Shown piece by piece: positions 1-12,600 of a stretch of DNA of 64,000 bases. Positions within the stretch are counted from its first letter, which is position 1; each line of letters begins with the position of its first letter. The position numbers and the translations under genes were made by a program. Source of the stretch: Climacteris rufus (taxonomy: Eukaryota; Chordata; Aves; Passeriformes; Climacteridae); assembly GCA_013398175.1 (NCBI GenBank), contig VZRZ01004224.1, forward strand, positions 623,719-687,718, in the 5' to 3' direction. Below the pieces are notes generated by a model. It was given only the letters and a program-made list of their open reading frames with translations. It was not told the origin of the DNA and ran no database searches.

Positions 1-114
1 TAAAAGAATTTTTAAGAATATACTGTAAAGAATAACAGTACTGGTTAGTTTTCTGTGGTGTAATTATTTTAATGAACAGTTTTCCATCCAGGTGGAACCT
101 GAGGAACTATATGC

Positions 115-124
115 TATATATATA

Positions 125-174
<50 letters not shown>
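115..174. repeat. Compound (TA)n(TG)n(TA)n(CA)n microsatellite
   Basis: Alternating TA, TG, TA and CA runs. The TG run and the CA run are reverse complements on either side of a TA run, so one strand can fold into a hairpin. Confidence 0.97.
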
Positions 175-3100
175 ATTCCTATGCAATGTAGTTATTTAAA
201 AATACATAAAATCAAGTTTGAGGGACTATCAAATGTGAGCGACATTTTAAATACAGATAATTCTGCAATGTTGCAACAAAAAGAAGTGTATGGAGTAGTG
301 CCATTAATATTTTAATTTTCTGGTTACATAGAAAAATTTTAGTGGTCTGTAAATCAACAATGAATAGTGGACTATTTTCATTAAAGGAAACTAAAACTAG
401 TTCCTAGGATGGTTTCCTAATAACATAAGACAAATTAAAAGAATTATTTAAAAAATAATTTCTTCACATTTTCTGGTTAGTATTTCTCCTACTGGCTTAC
501 TGTAAGAAACATATTAAGTTTTACAGCAAACATATTGTTCAAGAAAATTTATTCCTATGTTTGGGAATCTACATTTAAAAAGTTTGATATTTTGTGTCTG
601 CTGAGGTGATAAATGAACCTGATCTAGAGATCTTTATCCTGACTGCAAGAAGATAGCTTGGGTTGTGCAGGTGCAGAACACCTGGAGTTCTGTAGTTTCT
701 CGCTTGGATGTTGCACAGAGGTTCCCGTTGTGCAGAGGTCCTGCAGCTGCTGGGACAGCTGTCTGCAAGGGTTCTGCAGAGAAGTTGTTGAGCCTGTGCC
801 TCAGTGGGAAAGGAACTTGGAGAAACTCAGGTTAGGAACCCAAAGAAGTGCTACGTTAAGGGTTGCCTGTGCATCCTTAATTACTCCCCTTGGTTTATGT
901 TAAGTAATTGTAATGTGGGGTTTTTTCAAGGAGCGGTGCCTCACTTAGCATGCTCAATAGAAAATCCTTGCTTGATTACAAACTGTCTTACATTTAATTT
1001 TCCATTGCTTCTGCATCCCCCACTTCATTGATAACACATCTCTCCTTCTACAAATTGAGGCATAACAAAGAAACAATTGCCTCTGTGCATCACTGCCCTG
1101 ATCGTTGCCTGGCACAGCTTCACACTATGCACTGGAGAGCCCAGGCTTCACTTAGGAAATCGGTGTGTGTGCTCATTGAGTAGCAGCTCCTGGCTTTGTA
1201 CTTTGATAGTAGTTTTTCACATTTTCCAGGGTGCACAGTCTCTGCCACTTAGATTGTGAAACTTTTTGAAGGATATCAGTGATACCTGTGTGGTATGAAG
1301 CTGAAGACGTTCTTGCTGATGTGCAAGACGTACAGATGGTACATGAAACCCAGGAACTGGGTTTGAATTGTAGAATTGTAACATAATTACAGGTTTAAAA
1401 GTTCTGCATTTCGTTTTGTTTGGAGAAATCAAGTGATGAAAGAACTGCAAAGTAAAACTTTGGTTGGAGTCACCTGGGTGCTGGGCAGGGCATGTTGGCC
1501 CCAGCCCTACCCACACACCAGGGAATAAATTTACATAGAGGAAGGAGAGACTGAAGGAAGGTGCTGAAGGAATGAAGGAAACGGTGTAAATGTGGAAAGG
1601 TGCAGGTGTGTGTGTCAGAAGGTCTGTGCTGCCGTGTTGGTATCTGGGATTTTCCAGAGAGGTGCGAAAATAGCTTAGGCTTCTGCTGCTAGGGCATGTC
1701 AGACTTGCTATGAGTAGCACTGGCTGTACACTGTGTGTGTAGCTGTGCTTGGACCTTCCTCAGAGCATCAGCCTTACCCTACATGCCAAGCAAATGCTGC
1801 TGAAATGTCCAGCACTGAGTTTTTGAAACAGTTTTGGGTACTCTTCAGTAGCTCAGCACTGGCTGTCTCTCAGAAGGTGTAAACAATTGCTGGCAACTCT
1901 CCTAGATTATCTAGCTGGACAGAATTTCCACACAAACAAAAAGAAACTCTAAAAATTACTGCTCTATAAAAATTGCTGGTAATGCTTCTGGTAATGTTTA
2001 ATGCTCTGCATAAATTAAGGACTCAGGAGACATTTCCCACCTCGGTTGTGTCAGTGAATGCCATGTTTCCAGCCTGTGTGCCCACCTGACTCTGAGTCTG
2101 CCCGTTCCTCTCTCCTATCAGCTGTGTGAAGCCTCCTGCTTCCACAGCAGAAACACTGTGCCTTTGGAGCAGAAGGGGCTTTGAGCTTTTCTTAGCTAAA
2201 CACTTCCTGCCAAGGTTTTTTTGGAAGTGGTCAGTGGTTTGGAGTATCTCATTAGAGATGTCATTTTCAGGGCATGCTACATGCAAGCTTAGGTTTGGGT
2301 CCAGTACCAGGACATGGCAGCACAAGTCTCAGCACACAAACTGTTTTTCCGAACAGCATTCCACTGGAACAAGTCTAATGATCCCTGCTGAAACTGTTGC
2401 TGCTGGCAGCAAGTTCCCTCTGCTGCCTTGCAGAGCTGCAATTTTTTCCCATTTTTCAACTGGATGCTGCAGTCATGTCCTCTGGCCTGTGGTACCTCCC
2501 AACCCCCACAGGTCCCCTCTGCTCCATGGTGGTTTCTCAAAAAATTTGGAGTTTGTAAGTGGTTCAGTGATTAAAATGTTGATAGCCATTTTTTCCAGGT
2601 GTGTTGCCAGCCTGGAGCTCAAGTCCAGGCCACTGCAGGACCTCAAGCGCAGGGTTTGATATCTCCTGAGGCTCTTTCCCTGACACTGCAGCATCAGCCA
2701 GGGCCAAAGAGCAATGTGAAATAAAAGCAGGGAGAGAATGTGTACGACTGCAGTGATTGTGCACACTCTTTGAGGTTGTGTCCATAATTTTCCAAAGTCG
2801 GATTTAATTTTTCTGGAAACCTGCCTTTCCTGCCAAGGAAAGTCACCTTTTTTTCCTTCCTGCTCCCAAGCAAGCTGCAGACAAGTAACTGTGAAGCATG
2901 TTACATCCAGAGGTAGGGCAAGAGAGCACCTCTTCCCTGAGGCTCTGGAGGCAATAGCGACTGGTGTGGCCACCCAAACCAAGAGAGACCTTTCTTGTTG
3001 TGGAGATGCCAGGGCTTCTTGGCCAGCTGGGGCTCCTGAAGCACTTGAACTGGTGGCCCTCACAGGCAATGAAAAGAGAATTCACCAAAGTCGAGGACCT

Positions 3101-4689
3101 TGACATTCCCAGCTTGTCAGAAATTTCTCAGCCATATCTGATCCCCTGTGCTCCATGTACACTAACATTAAAGATACATCTCTGTGTGGGATACACTCAT
3201 AGCACAGTGGTGACAATAAATTTGGAATTCTCATCTAGGAACAAGCTGATTGTTACGACAGTCTTGTGGATGCTACACAAAGTAAATTATGCCTTCAAAT
3301 AATATATTTTGGGATTTTTTTTTCCACAGAGAAAATACTGAGGAGTGGCAAGATTTCCATTGAAACTGTGGAAATACTTCCCTGAATCCCAATAGGTAAT
3401 TGGAATGAAGGTCCCACGACCATGAGGTAGCAGCTTGTGACCAAAGTCAATGCTGAACCCTCCAGGGGAGGGTGCAGAAACCTGCCAGACTCTGGCTGCT
3501 GTGCTTGGGATGGAGATTACATTATCTTTCAGGCTCACCACTTAGCCATGGCTTGTGCCCTACAGCACAAGGACTGTTTCCAATTTGATAAGCTCTTTAT
3601 CTTGCTCTGGAAATGTCTGAATATCTGCATAGACACCCACAGTTTTTTTGAGTCCTGCCGAGCTGTTATCTGCAATTTCTCATGCAATCAATATTTAATT
3701 TTCTTTGTTATATTTGGCAATATAAAAAGCATGTATTTTATGCAGTTGAGAACGATTCTGAATAAAAGTGACTGGAAAATAAAATATATTTTAAAAAATC
3801 AGGGCAATAACAGAGAAGCCTTTACAGAAGCACAATGAGCTATCTGTCCCCTTCTCTCCTCTATAAACAGAAACAATTCTTCACAAAAGTCAGATTTATC
3901 AAACTCATCACTGCAATAAACCTACATGGCAAAAAACCACAAAGGGAGATCGGTGGCTCTAAATGAATAGTGGTGAATTGCATAAAGCTGAAAGAAACCT
4001 TGACAAATCTATAATCAGAAATGCTAAAGACCATAAGTACATCAGGGAGGATTTATGAGATACCAGAGATCAGATTTTCAGTAAAGAGGCCTGACGGGCA
4101 GCAGTGTTCAGAGCATCCTTCAGCTCTGCAAGAGCACTGGAGCTGGTGCCACCTTTGCTGCAGGTAATGAGATGCTCCCTATGCCAAACAGCAGCGGGGC
4201 TGGCAAAGCGGGCCAGAAGACTGGCATAGTTGATGTCAAACACTCTTATAATCAAACAAACTTGGTCTTGAATTGGATTAAATAGACAAAAGCAGTAATA
4301 AATTTCAAAGGCTGTGTAGAATTCCTGTCATTAAAAATATCTCAATACAAAAGCTTTGTAAATGGATTAAATTGATTAAAAAGGAACTGACTCTTTCTAT
4401 AAAATCTGAATCGGCCACAATAATACCTGAAGGACTGGGCATGAACTGATGATTAAATGATGGCTATTAAATGCAGCCCCTGGCTCAGGATGTGCCTGAA
4501 AACCTCTTTTCTTCCTCAGACAGTGTCCATGTCCCCAGCTAGCCCCCTGGAGCCTCTGCAGCCACAGCCTGTTCTCAGCAGCTCTCCTGTGTGCTCTTTG
4601 CTGTTTGATGATTTTTAAAGAATTGATCAAAATGTAGCATTTCAGTGAGGCCGAGCCATTGATTTACAAGATGGCACTGTAGTACTGCC

Positions 4690-5560
4690 AGGGTTTTCCA
4701 TACTAATTCCTCGTACAGCATGCGATCCAATGTTTTATTGGACTTTTAATTAGATTTCCCCCCCCCCCTTCTTTGAGGAGAGAGACTTGATTGAACATTC
4801 GCTGGTACTTCGACTTTTCCCTGATAATTAAAGCCAGGCAGCCACAGGAAGATCCTTCTTTCCCACTTCCAGCTTTTCAGGCGCAGAGGCAGGGCTGATG
4901 AATAGGAGCACTTTGGCATCGGCCCTAACCTTTGCAGAGACACAAAGCTTCCCCCCTGCAGCAAGCAGTTAAAAGCTAAATTTTGCCTCCAACCATTGCC
5001 ATTAGTGGCTGTGCTCGGTTTTACAGCCCTGCTTTTAACGCAGCCTTGGCGGGAGGGCGCTTGCTCCGGCCGGCTCTTTCTCACAGCCGGCAGGGAGAGA
5101 GGCTCTGACATCCCGAGTAACGTGAGGGGGATCCAACTTTTCCTACGTAGCATGTGCCCTGGGGCACAAGGGGTTATAGTCCGTCAAAACATCTATTTGA
5201 TACAATTATTTTAAAATTCTGTTGCTTCCTTTTCACCTCCTTATATAAGGAAATGGGTTATTGATGTTAGCAGCAGCTATCAACACCATTCCGGTTTCAT
5301 CCTTTCTTTCCTGGAATGAGTGCTCTGATGGGAAACTTTTCTTCTGATTTGTGATTTATGCTCTGTTTGGCTCATACTCATCGTGCTTTGTATTTTAATG
5401 AAGCGAAGCAAATCCTTTTCCACAGCCACGCTTACGAGTGTGGTGATTGTTTAGTAAGCTCTGAATTTTTTACCAGGATTTTAAACCTAAGTAGTTTCTT
5501 TATTTTTCCTCCAGGATTGTTTGTTCTGTATTTTCAGTAATATTTCTTCCACACAGGCAA
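4690..5560 (+). promoter_or_regulatory. Candidate regulatory segment: CpG-rich patch plus TATA-like element
   Basis: CpG dinucleotides are locally enriched at about 5015-5130 against an AT-rich, CpG-poor background. About 110 bp downstream, at 5242-5250, is TATATAAGG inside a 12-bp palindrome. A homeodomain-type TTTTAATTAGAT lies near 4744. No matching first exon was found downstream, so this may be an enhancer, a non-coding transcript start, or nothing. Confidence 0.2.
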
Positions 5561-6509
5561 AGGAACCCTTTTGTATAAAGTTCTTTCTATTTATCATAAT
5601 TATTTTTAGTAAGTTACTGAAAACCAGCTAATTGCAGCAATATTCATAACTTTGTCAGACCTTATGTCCAGAGAAAAGGGTTTGAGGAACCTTAATGGTC
5701 CCAGTCTTCCATCCTGACCACTGGACAACAGTCAGGGATGCTGATCTGTATTTTCTTCCAGAAGTGCATGCACTGCATGTTTGTCTCCCTTATGTAATTT
5801 TAGTGTCTACCTTGCACTTTTCTCCGGGGTTTGTCATCATCCTTGTTCTACTGTTATCATATAATCTGTCAAATAAAAAGTTAGAATTCTTCCTACCTTA
5901 ACGTTCAGAAAAGTGAAGGACTGCAGACTTCTTTAGATAGCACTCCTCTTTTCCTGCCCTTGTGGGGAGGAATGGGTGGTTTTGTTGTTGCTGAAAGCCA
6001 GAAGACCCTCTGTGCACACAAACTGCTGGCACTGAACTGATGAAGTTCATGGGACAGACAGATTGTATGACACTGCATGACCACCACAGGAAAGAGCTTT
6101 CTCATGACAATGTTGCCTTGGTACCTGGCTAAATCCTGGCCAGGTAATGTGGGGCAGGCAGCTGCTCCTGCTGCTGCTGCTCTGAGCAGTGACATTTGCT
6201 GCAGCCCGCTCCTCTGTGAGATGCGCTGCTCTCAGCCGTGCGCCTCCCTGGGAGCTGGGTGTCTGGGGCAGGGGAGCACCGTGTCCTTGGAGGGGGGCAG
6301 AGGCAGCAGAGGTTGGGTTTGATGCTGGAAAACACTGGAAAAGCAGTGTTTTGTCTGTGTTGGGGTGCTGGCAGCCTCCCCACTCCCCTCCCTGGGATTG
6401 TGCCTGCAAAACTGCTGCTCCTGCAGTTCTGCAACTGGACTGGCAGTAGTCTGTAGTGTGACACTTGGGCACAGGGACATTGGAACAATGCTATCGCTGT
6501 CTTTTGCAG

Positions 6510-6616
6510 TCACATCTTTAAGAAGAATCGCGATTTGACCAAAGCCTGGAGAGGAAAGACAGAGCAGCTTCTCAGAGTTGACGAACATGACTTTACCATG
6601 CGTCCGGCTTTTGGAG
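6510..6616 (+). CDS. GABRR2: GABRR2 exon 2: mature N-terminus
   Basis: The exon follows an acceptor ending tgtcttttgcag and ends before gtgagaat. It starts with the last base of a split codon, then reads HIFKKNRDLTK and, further on, EQLLRVDEHDF and MRPAFG, with one base of the next Gly codon. This is the start of the extracellular domain after the signal peptide. The RVDEHDF and MRPAFG signatures are rho-2-like; rho-1 has RIDDHDF and MRPGFG. The phase-2 entry fits the phase-2 donor seen on the GABRR1 first exon in this window. Confidence 0.95.
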
Positions 6617-9600
6617 GTGAGAATAAAACGGTTCTCTTGATTTCCTGCTAATCTAATTTAAAATAACCTAATTATCTAATTAACAATATCATTAAAAAAC
6701 AAAAAAACAACCTCTGTCCAGATACATCAGGGAAGGGAAAGGACTTGGTGCCAATCCAGAGTCCTCATGCTCATCTCATAGCCCTCTGTGCTCTGTACAG
6801 TTCCCACATTCCTTCCTGTTCCTGCACTTGGCTCTGTTTTTGGCTGGCATTCCCCAGAGCTCAGGATGGACCCTCCCAGTAAGTGTTTCACTCTGCTGAG
6901 AAGAGGAACAAGCTACAAGTTTTAATATTCACTTGGAGTTGTGAAGTTGCAATGAGCTTTTAAGCTGATGTGATTAAATTGCAAAGTCAAGAACTCACTT
7001 GGTGGATTACAGCCCATCCTTGCTAGAAGAACATGGAATACTTTTGTCTAGATAAAATCTTGTCTCACACTCTCATAAGAAACTAAAAGAGTGGGAGGGG
7101 AGGTCTGTCACCTTCCCTTGTGCCTTCTGTCACACCCAGTTACAGGAATGTGCTTGTCTGACCATTCTAAATTAACAACTGCTGAGGTAAGAGGGGATCT
7201 GAATAAAAGAGTGGTGGATTATTAGTACGGAAATCCATAATCTAATCCTTTGATTAGATCAACAACCAAGCCAGAGCTTGGTTCCAGAGCTAAGGACAGA
7301 GTTTTCTGTAGTTTTCATTGAATGACTGATACTGAATCCTTTGTCAATGTGCCATGTAGGGTGAAGTCCTACCTCTCCCTGGCCAGTGGGACACACGAGT
7401 GTTTTGCCTTTGGCACCTAGTCCATAGAACAGAGCGTCTCAGGCCTGCCTGTTCCCAGCATGGCTTGAAAGATGTTTCTTACCTCACAGTGCAGATGTGC
7501 CATTCTGAGAGCACACTGCTGACCCCTTGCTCACAATTTTTATATATATATATATTCAAACGCCAGAGTTCAAAATGTATCACCAGTGTTTCCCACCCCC
7601 CAATGTCATTTACCAGCAAGCTGCAGTCCAGCCTGACCATTGGAGGTAAGTCTTTTGCTAATCAGTGATAAACTTGATCTGCTACTTCTAAGGTTGAAGA
7701 GTTTGCCTTAAATTGCCTCTGGGTGGGGCACAGGCGGATCTCCCTGGGGCTGGTGGGAACACATTGAGCCCTGGGGTGCAGCTGAGGCTCAGGGGTGAGG
7801 TCTGGGAGCTGGTTCTGAAGGCACTAGGTATGTCTGCTCCTTTATGAATTGACTGGAAAAATGATGCTGAATGAGCTGCTCTCTGTTCCTTCACCTGCTC
7901 CAGATGGGTATCTCGGTATCTCCTTGACAGTGACACTGCTGTACCACTCTCTGGTTAGGGAAGGGGAGATGATGGCTTATTGCTGGTATTTCCTTTCCTG
8001 CCAGGCTGCCAGGAAGGTGAGCCTTTCAACAGGATGGATTTTGGGAAAGAAGATGATGTCTGATAGATGAAAAGACCAGGGAGACATGAGATCACTCGAC
8101 TCACACAGAGTGATTTGAGTGATCACAGACTCACTCAAATCCTCTTGGTTCCAGGAGGAGGTGGTCACTGCCAGGGTTCTTTGGCCAACCACCTTATTGG
8201 CCTTACCCCTCTTTGGTTTTTTATTTATTTATTGGTATTGGGTTTCTTTACTTGACTTCCTAGGCTTCTTTTTTTCTCCATTCTTCTGTTCTGTCTGCAT
8301 AGCAGACAGACCTGTGAGATGTTGGCTGGATGTTTGCTGCCTTCAGTCTGGCTTTGTTTTGTTGGCATGCTGCTCCATCATGGACAGTGGTGGTCCCACA
8401 CCGCTTGCCCAGCACAGTAGGGCTTTGTCACAGAATCACTGAGTGGTTTGGGTTTGAAGGGCCTTTGAAGATCATCTGATTCCAGCCCCTCTGCCATAAG
8501 CAGGGAGACCTTCCACGAGACCAGGTTCCTCAAAGTTCCATCAGCCTAGGCTTGAACACTTCCAATGATAGCATCAACAGCTCACTGATTTGGATCAACA
8601 CTTCACTGATTTTTACCATTAGTGTGTTGTCTTCTGGAGGTCAATAGGCAGCTGTGTGGTTCCACACACAAAAAGATGGATTGCTGGTTTGCTATGCTCC
8701 AACCTTCCTTACAGGTGGTTAGATAGACAGTGAGAAGCAGATATCGTGCTGTGTTGTGTGAATTCACTACAGTGCACATGCCTCCCTAAATGCCAGGTAG
8801 GCTCTCCCCTGCTATAAACTCAGAGGGTGCTATGTTAGGTTTTCAGATGTATTTTGTTTTAGCCAACTTCAGTTTTTGGAATTTGGCTGATGACTTCTGA
8901 ACGCCTGATATGGACAGACTGAAAGTGCTGATCTGCCCTCTGGACAAAAGACCTCCTGGTCTGATGGGTGGGCTGATAGGGCTTCTCTGGAAGGAGATTT
9001 GGACCCCTTACCTTGACTCAGTTGTAAATAGCTGGGGAGACATGGTGATTTAAAATTTTTTTCCCCTAACTGGATGTCTGTCAGGGTGTCATGCCTGTGT
9101 TCTGCGGGGAAGCTGCAGGGTTTTGTTCTGTTGTGCTGGTGGTTTGATGCCCAGTGGCACCACTGCACTGCCTTTCTGGAAACAGATCTGATTTTTGCTA
9201 TTTTCATCAGTGTCACAGAGCTCTTGAGGAACACCTTTGCATGCAGGTCACACCAAACAGGCACATGTAATTACACAGTCACTCTTCCAGAGTTAATGCA
9301 ACTGCATTTTAATCTCTCTCTTGTCTTGTCTACCTATGCTACCTCCCATCACGGCATCAAGATACTAGAGCAGGAAAACTTGGAATGACATTTATAAAAT
9401 TGAGAAATATCCTAAGAGCCTTTGCTGAGATGGTTCCTTTGTTTATAAAGGAAAAACATGGTTTTTTAAATTTTTGCTTGAAACCTCCTTAATGTGCAGA
9501 GATACTTGGGACAAAGATGTGGTGTGAGCAAAGTTGTACTGAAATTGTGTGATAAGGAGCAAAGCATGGAAGCAGCTTTGTTGAGGCTCCAGCCTTGGAA

Positions 9601-12600
9601 AGGCTGAGTCACACACACAGAGATAGCGGGTGCTACAGGTTCTTGCACAGCTGTGGAACTGTGCGGTGTATTTTTAGTGACAGATGATAAACCTGATGGA
9701 AAAAACTTAAAAGGAAAGGAAACAAAAGTCTGACACGAGGTGCTTCTCATATTTTTGTCTGTAATGTTATTCGTCAGGCAGTCACAGTGATTTGCTATGC
9801 ACCATGAGTCCTTCCAGCTTTCTGCTGTGGCAGTGTCAGTCAAACTGATGTGGTATGACTTGCAGAGGAGAAAAAGCTTCTGTGCTGTGGAAGTGGAGAA
9901 GAGAAGCTTGTGGGATACACGTGACTGACAGTGGTCACTGCCCTAAGACCCTCTCTGAGAGCAGCTCAAGAACCACAGTCTAATAGAGATTCCAGCTCTG
10001 TGGCACTGCATTGGGCCTGTGATGTTCTGGTGCCGGTGGGAAAGGCACCTCCATTCTGAAAAACATAAATAATACTATAAGGAAATTGTGAATGACAGTA
10101 AGGCTAAAAGAAACACAGTACTGTGAGCACAATGGTTCCTAAGTTTGGTGGACTGGCCTACAACTTCACCACTGAATTTTAGCTAAAAAGAGGATGGAGT
10201 ATGAGCTCATTTATGGTGGCCACGGAGACTCTTGCTGGCCTGCAGAGGACAATCAGCAAGCTGCCAGCCCAATACAGCTGTGACCACTGGGCAGAGCAGG
10301 CTGGGGTTATGCAAGTTGAAATGAAATAAAAGACATTAGAGAAAGGTGAATGGCTTTTCAAGGAAAAATATCTTTGTAAAGAGCAAGAGAGCAAATAAAT
10401 GTTGTGTAAGTTGTGTTATTAACAGTCCAATAAGCATGGTTGTCTTGCCTGCTCTCAGGCCATTAGAGCCAGGCAACTGGGTGCAGGCACAATGACAAAG
10501 TTTTTTGCTTTGTTGATGGTCAAAAAGCCTCCGTAAGATAAAGGACACTGCAGGGTTTTTGACCCTTAGGAAGTTATCTCCATGTCAGTGACCTTGTTCT
10601 AGCTAGCAGATGTTCAGGTATTATTTGCTATTATTAATATTTAAAGATTATGTAAATGTTTGTTTTGCTGCCTTCCTTAAACACGCATTTTAAGCATTTC
10701 ATTTATGACATCTCGTATTTTACAGGGAGCCTGTGAATAAGCAGCTTTAGTTGATACTTAAAATAGCTGTATCTTCTTTATTGAGGACCAGCCTAATGCT
10801 TTACTTTTATTATATTTGCTCATAGCCTAGTAGCCTAACGTCAGCTGGTCCTCACTGCCCTTTCTGGGCAGTTCTTTTGCCAGGATGGATGAATGGTGGG
10901 GTGAATAGAGCACAAGTAGTTCACTTAGTACCAAGGGCTGGAACAGAACCTGCCTCTCTGCTGATGAACAGCTGTCGGTGAGATGCAGAGGGATGAAACT
11001 CTCTGCAGTCATGAGGAAGGTGATGAGCATGTCCTGGTGGTGCCTGCCTGGAAGCTGCCCACAGCTAGGAGGTTGTAATCATATATACATGCATTAAAAA
11101 GTGGATACACACACACACAGAGACACACACACACATAAAGATACACTGAAAACTATTTTGCTGCTTCCAGACATGAGATCTCTTATGGACATTTGCAGCC
11201 TTTCTGGGTGTGCACAAGATACCTGTCAGTAAAGACGTCTCAGAACTACTCATTTCCTATGCAGATAATTTTATCTCAGGGCCTACATCTGCCTTGCTCC
11301 TTCAAAGAGAGATGAGTGGACAGAGACACTGTTTCAGAGAGAAACAATGAGCCTTTGAAAGCTCTGCCAAAGAGAAAAAATAGAGAGATGTCACAAAGCT
11401 TTAGTCTCGGAGCTGGAGAGGAAAACTGACTCCAGGCATCTTGCTGGTAGCATGCTCTTCCCTATCTTCCAAAGCCTGCTCCAGTGTTCAGAAATAAAAG
11501 CCCAGTTCTGCCTGGGAACTGACTCACCCTTTGAAGCTTTCACACTGCTCCTCAGTGAGTGTTTTTAGGTGTGGAGACACACTGGGATGTAACAGGCTTT
11601 AATGCTGGGCACCCTCTGAAGCCTTTCCTGCACAGGACTGGTGGAAACCTCCTGGATTCCCTTGAAAGGTTAGCCCCGGGCCAGACATCCCATTCAACCT
11701 GGGCCAGAGTTTCATATTCAAACTGGAGTTTTTGCAATATACAAAAAGCCATAAAGTCTTCTTCATGTCAGAACCCACCCAAAATGGAGACTTTTTGGGT
11801 GCATCTCTTCTCCATGTACAACCACAGAATGCAGATGTAGGGTGGGTCTTTTCTAAAGTTATTCTGAACATCATCATTCTATGTGCAGCACCTTTCACAG
11901 CAGGTCTCAAAACAGCAGTTCACTGCAGGGGAAAGGGAAATAAGGGAGACACTGATTGTCAGCACACCAGTTTGTGAACTTGGCAAAGGAATAAAGATAT
12001 GAAGTCACAAACACCTCGACAGGCTGGTTTCTGAGTATCTTTTTTTTATATCAAAACTTGATTTGAGGTTAGAACACTGACATGCAGGCATTGACAGAAA
12101 TAAGATGTGTCTGATTCAGTTTCAGAAGGCAGTACCTTTACAGTTAGAAGGTGCAAGGGAGCTTCATCATGATACATGAAATCCTATGCAGAAATTGTGG
12201 GACTAATGGATACTGCCCAGTAAAGGAGAGAAAGCACTGCTCTTCCATCAGCCTTGGTTCGTGCTTCAGGTCACTTAAATCCTTCCTCAATACACAAATA
12301 TAAACATCTCCATCAAAAGGAAAATCTCCTATTTTACATTTCTGATTTTTATATTGTCAAATTTGCTAATGACTGTACAAGTGTCTTGAGTTTGCTTGGA
12401 AGCAGCCACTGTGCTCTGTCTGAGAAGCAAGGGGAATTGCTTATTGGCGGGTTAATTTGTTGCAAGTAGAAGACTCTGACTTCTATGAAGTTTTAAGATT
12501 CCATGGTTTGTTTTCTGGTTTTATCAGTCCTGTTGAGTTAGGATCTGTGTTCTGCAAGATATTGCTGTGGACACTGACGGGGATAAAGGATGTTGACATG

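Larger units (their letters stand above)
1..6509 (+). other. Non-coding: GABRR2 intron 1 or 5' flank
   Basis: No exon was recognised here. The missing GABRR2 first exon should be an ATG followed by a hydrophobic signal peptide, a basic stretch and a phase-2 GT donor. Candidate frames were checked and none matched the family. The open frames present are short and overlap on both strands. Other content: the microsatellite at 115-174 and the CpG-rich patch with a TATA-like element at 4690-5560, listed separately. Confidence 0.6.

Noticed and set aside
4996..5214. Frame beginning LPLVAVLGFTALLL as a GABRR2 signal-peptide exon
   Set aside because: It starts at TTG, not ATG, lacks similarity to the rho-2 N-terminus, and its possible donor (gtaacgtgag) does not give the phase-2 junction in a plausible context.
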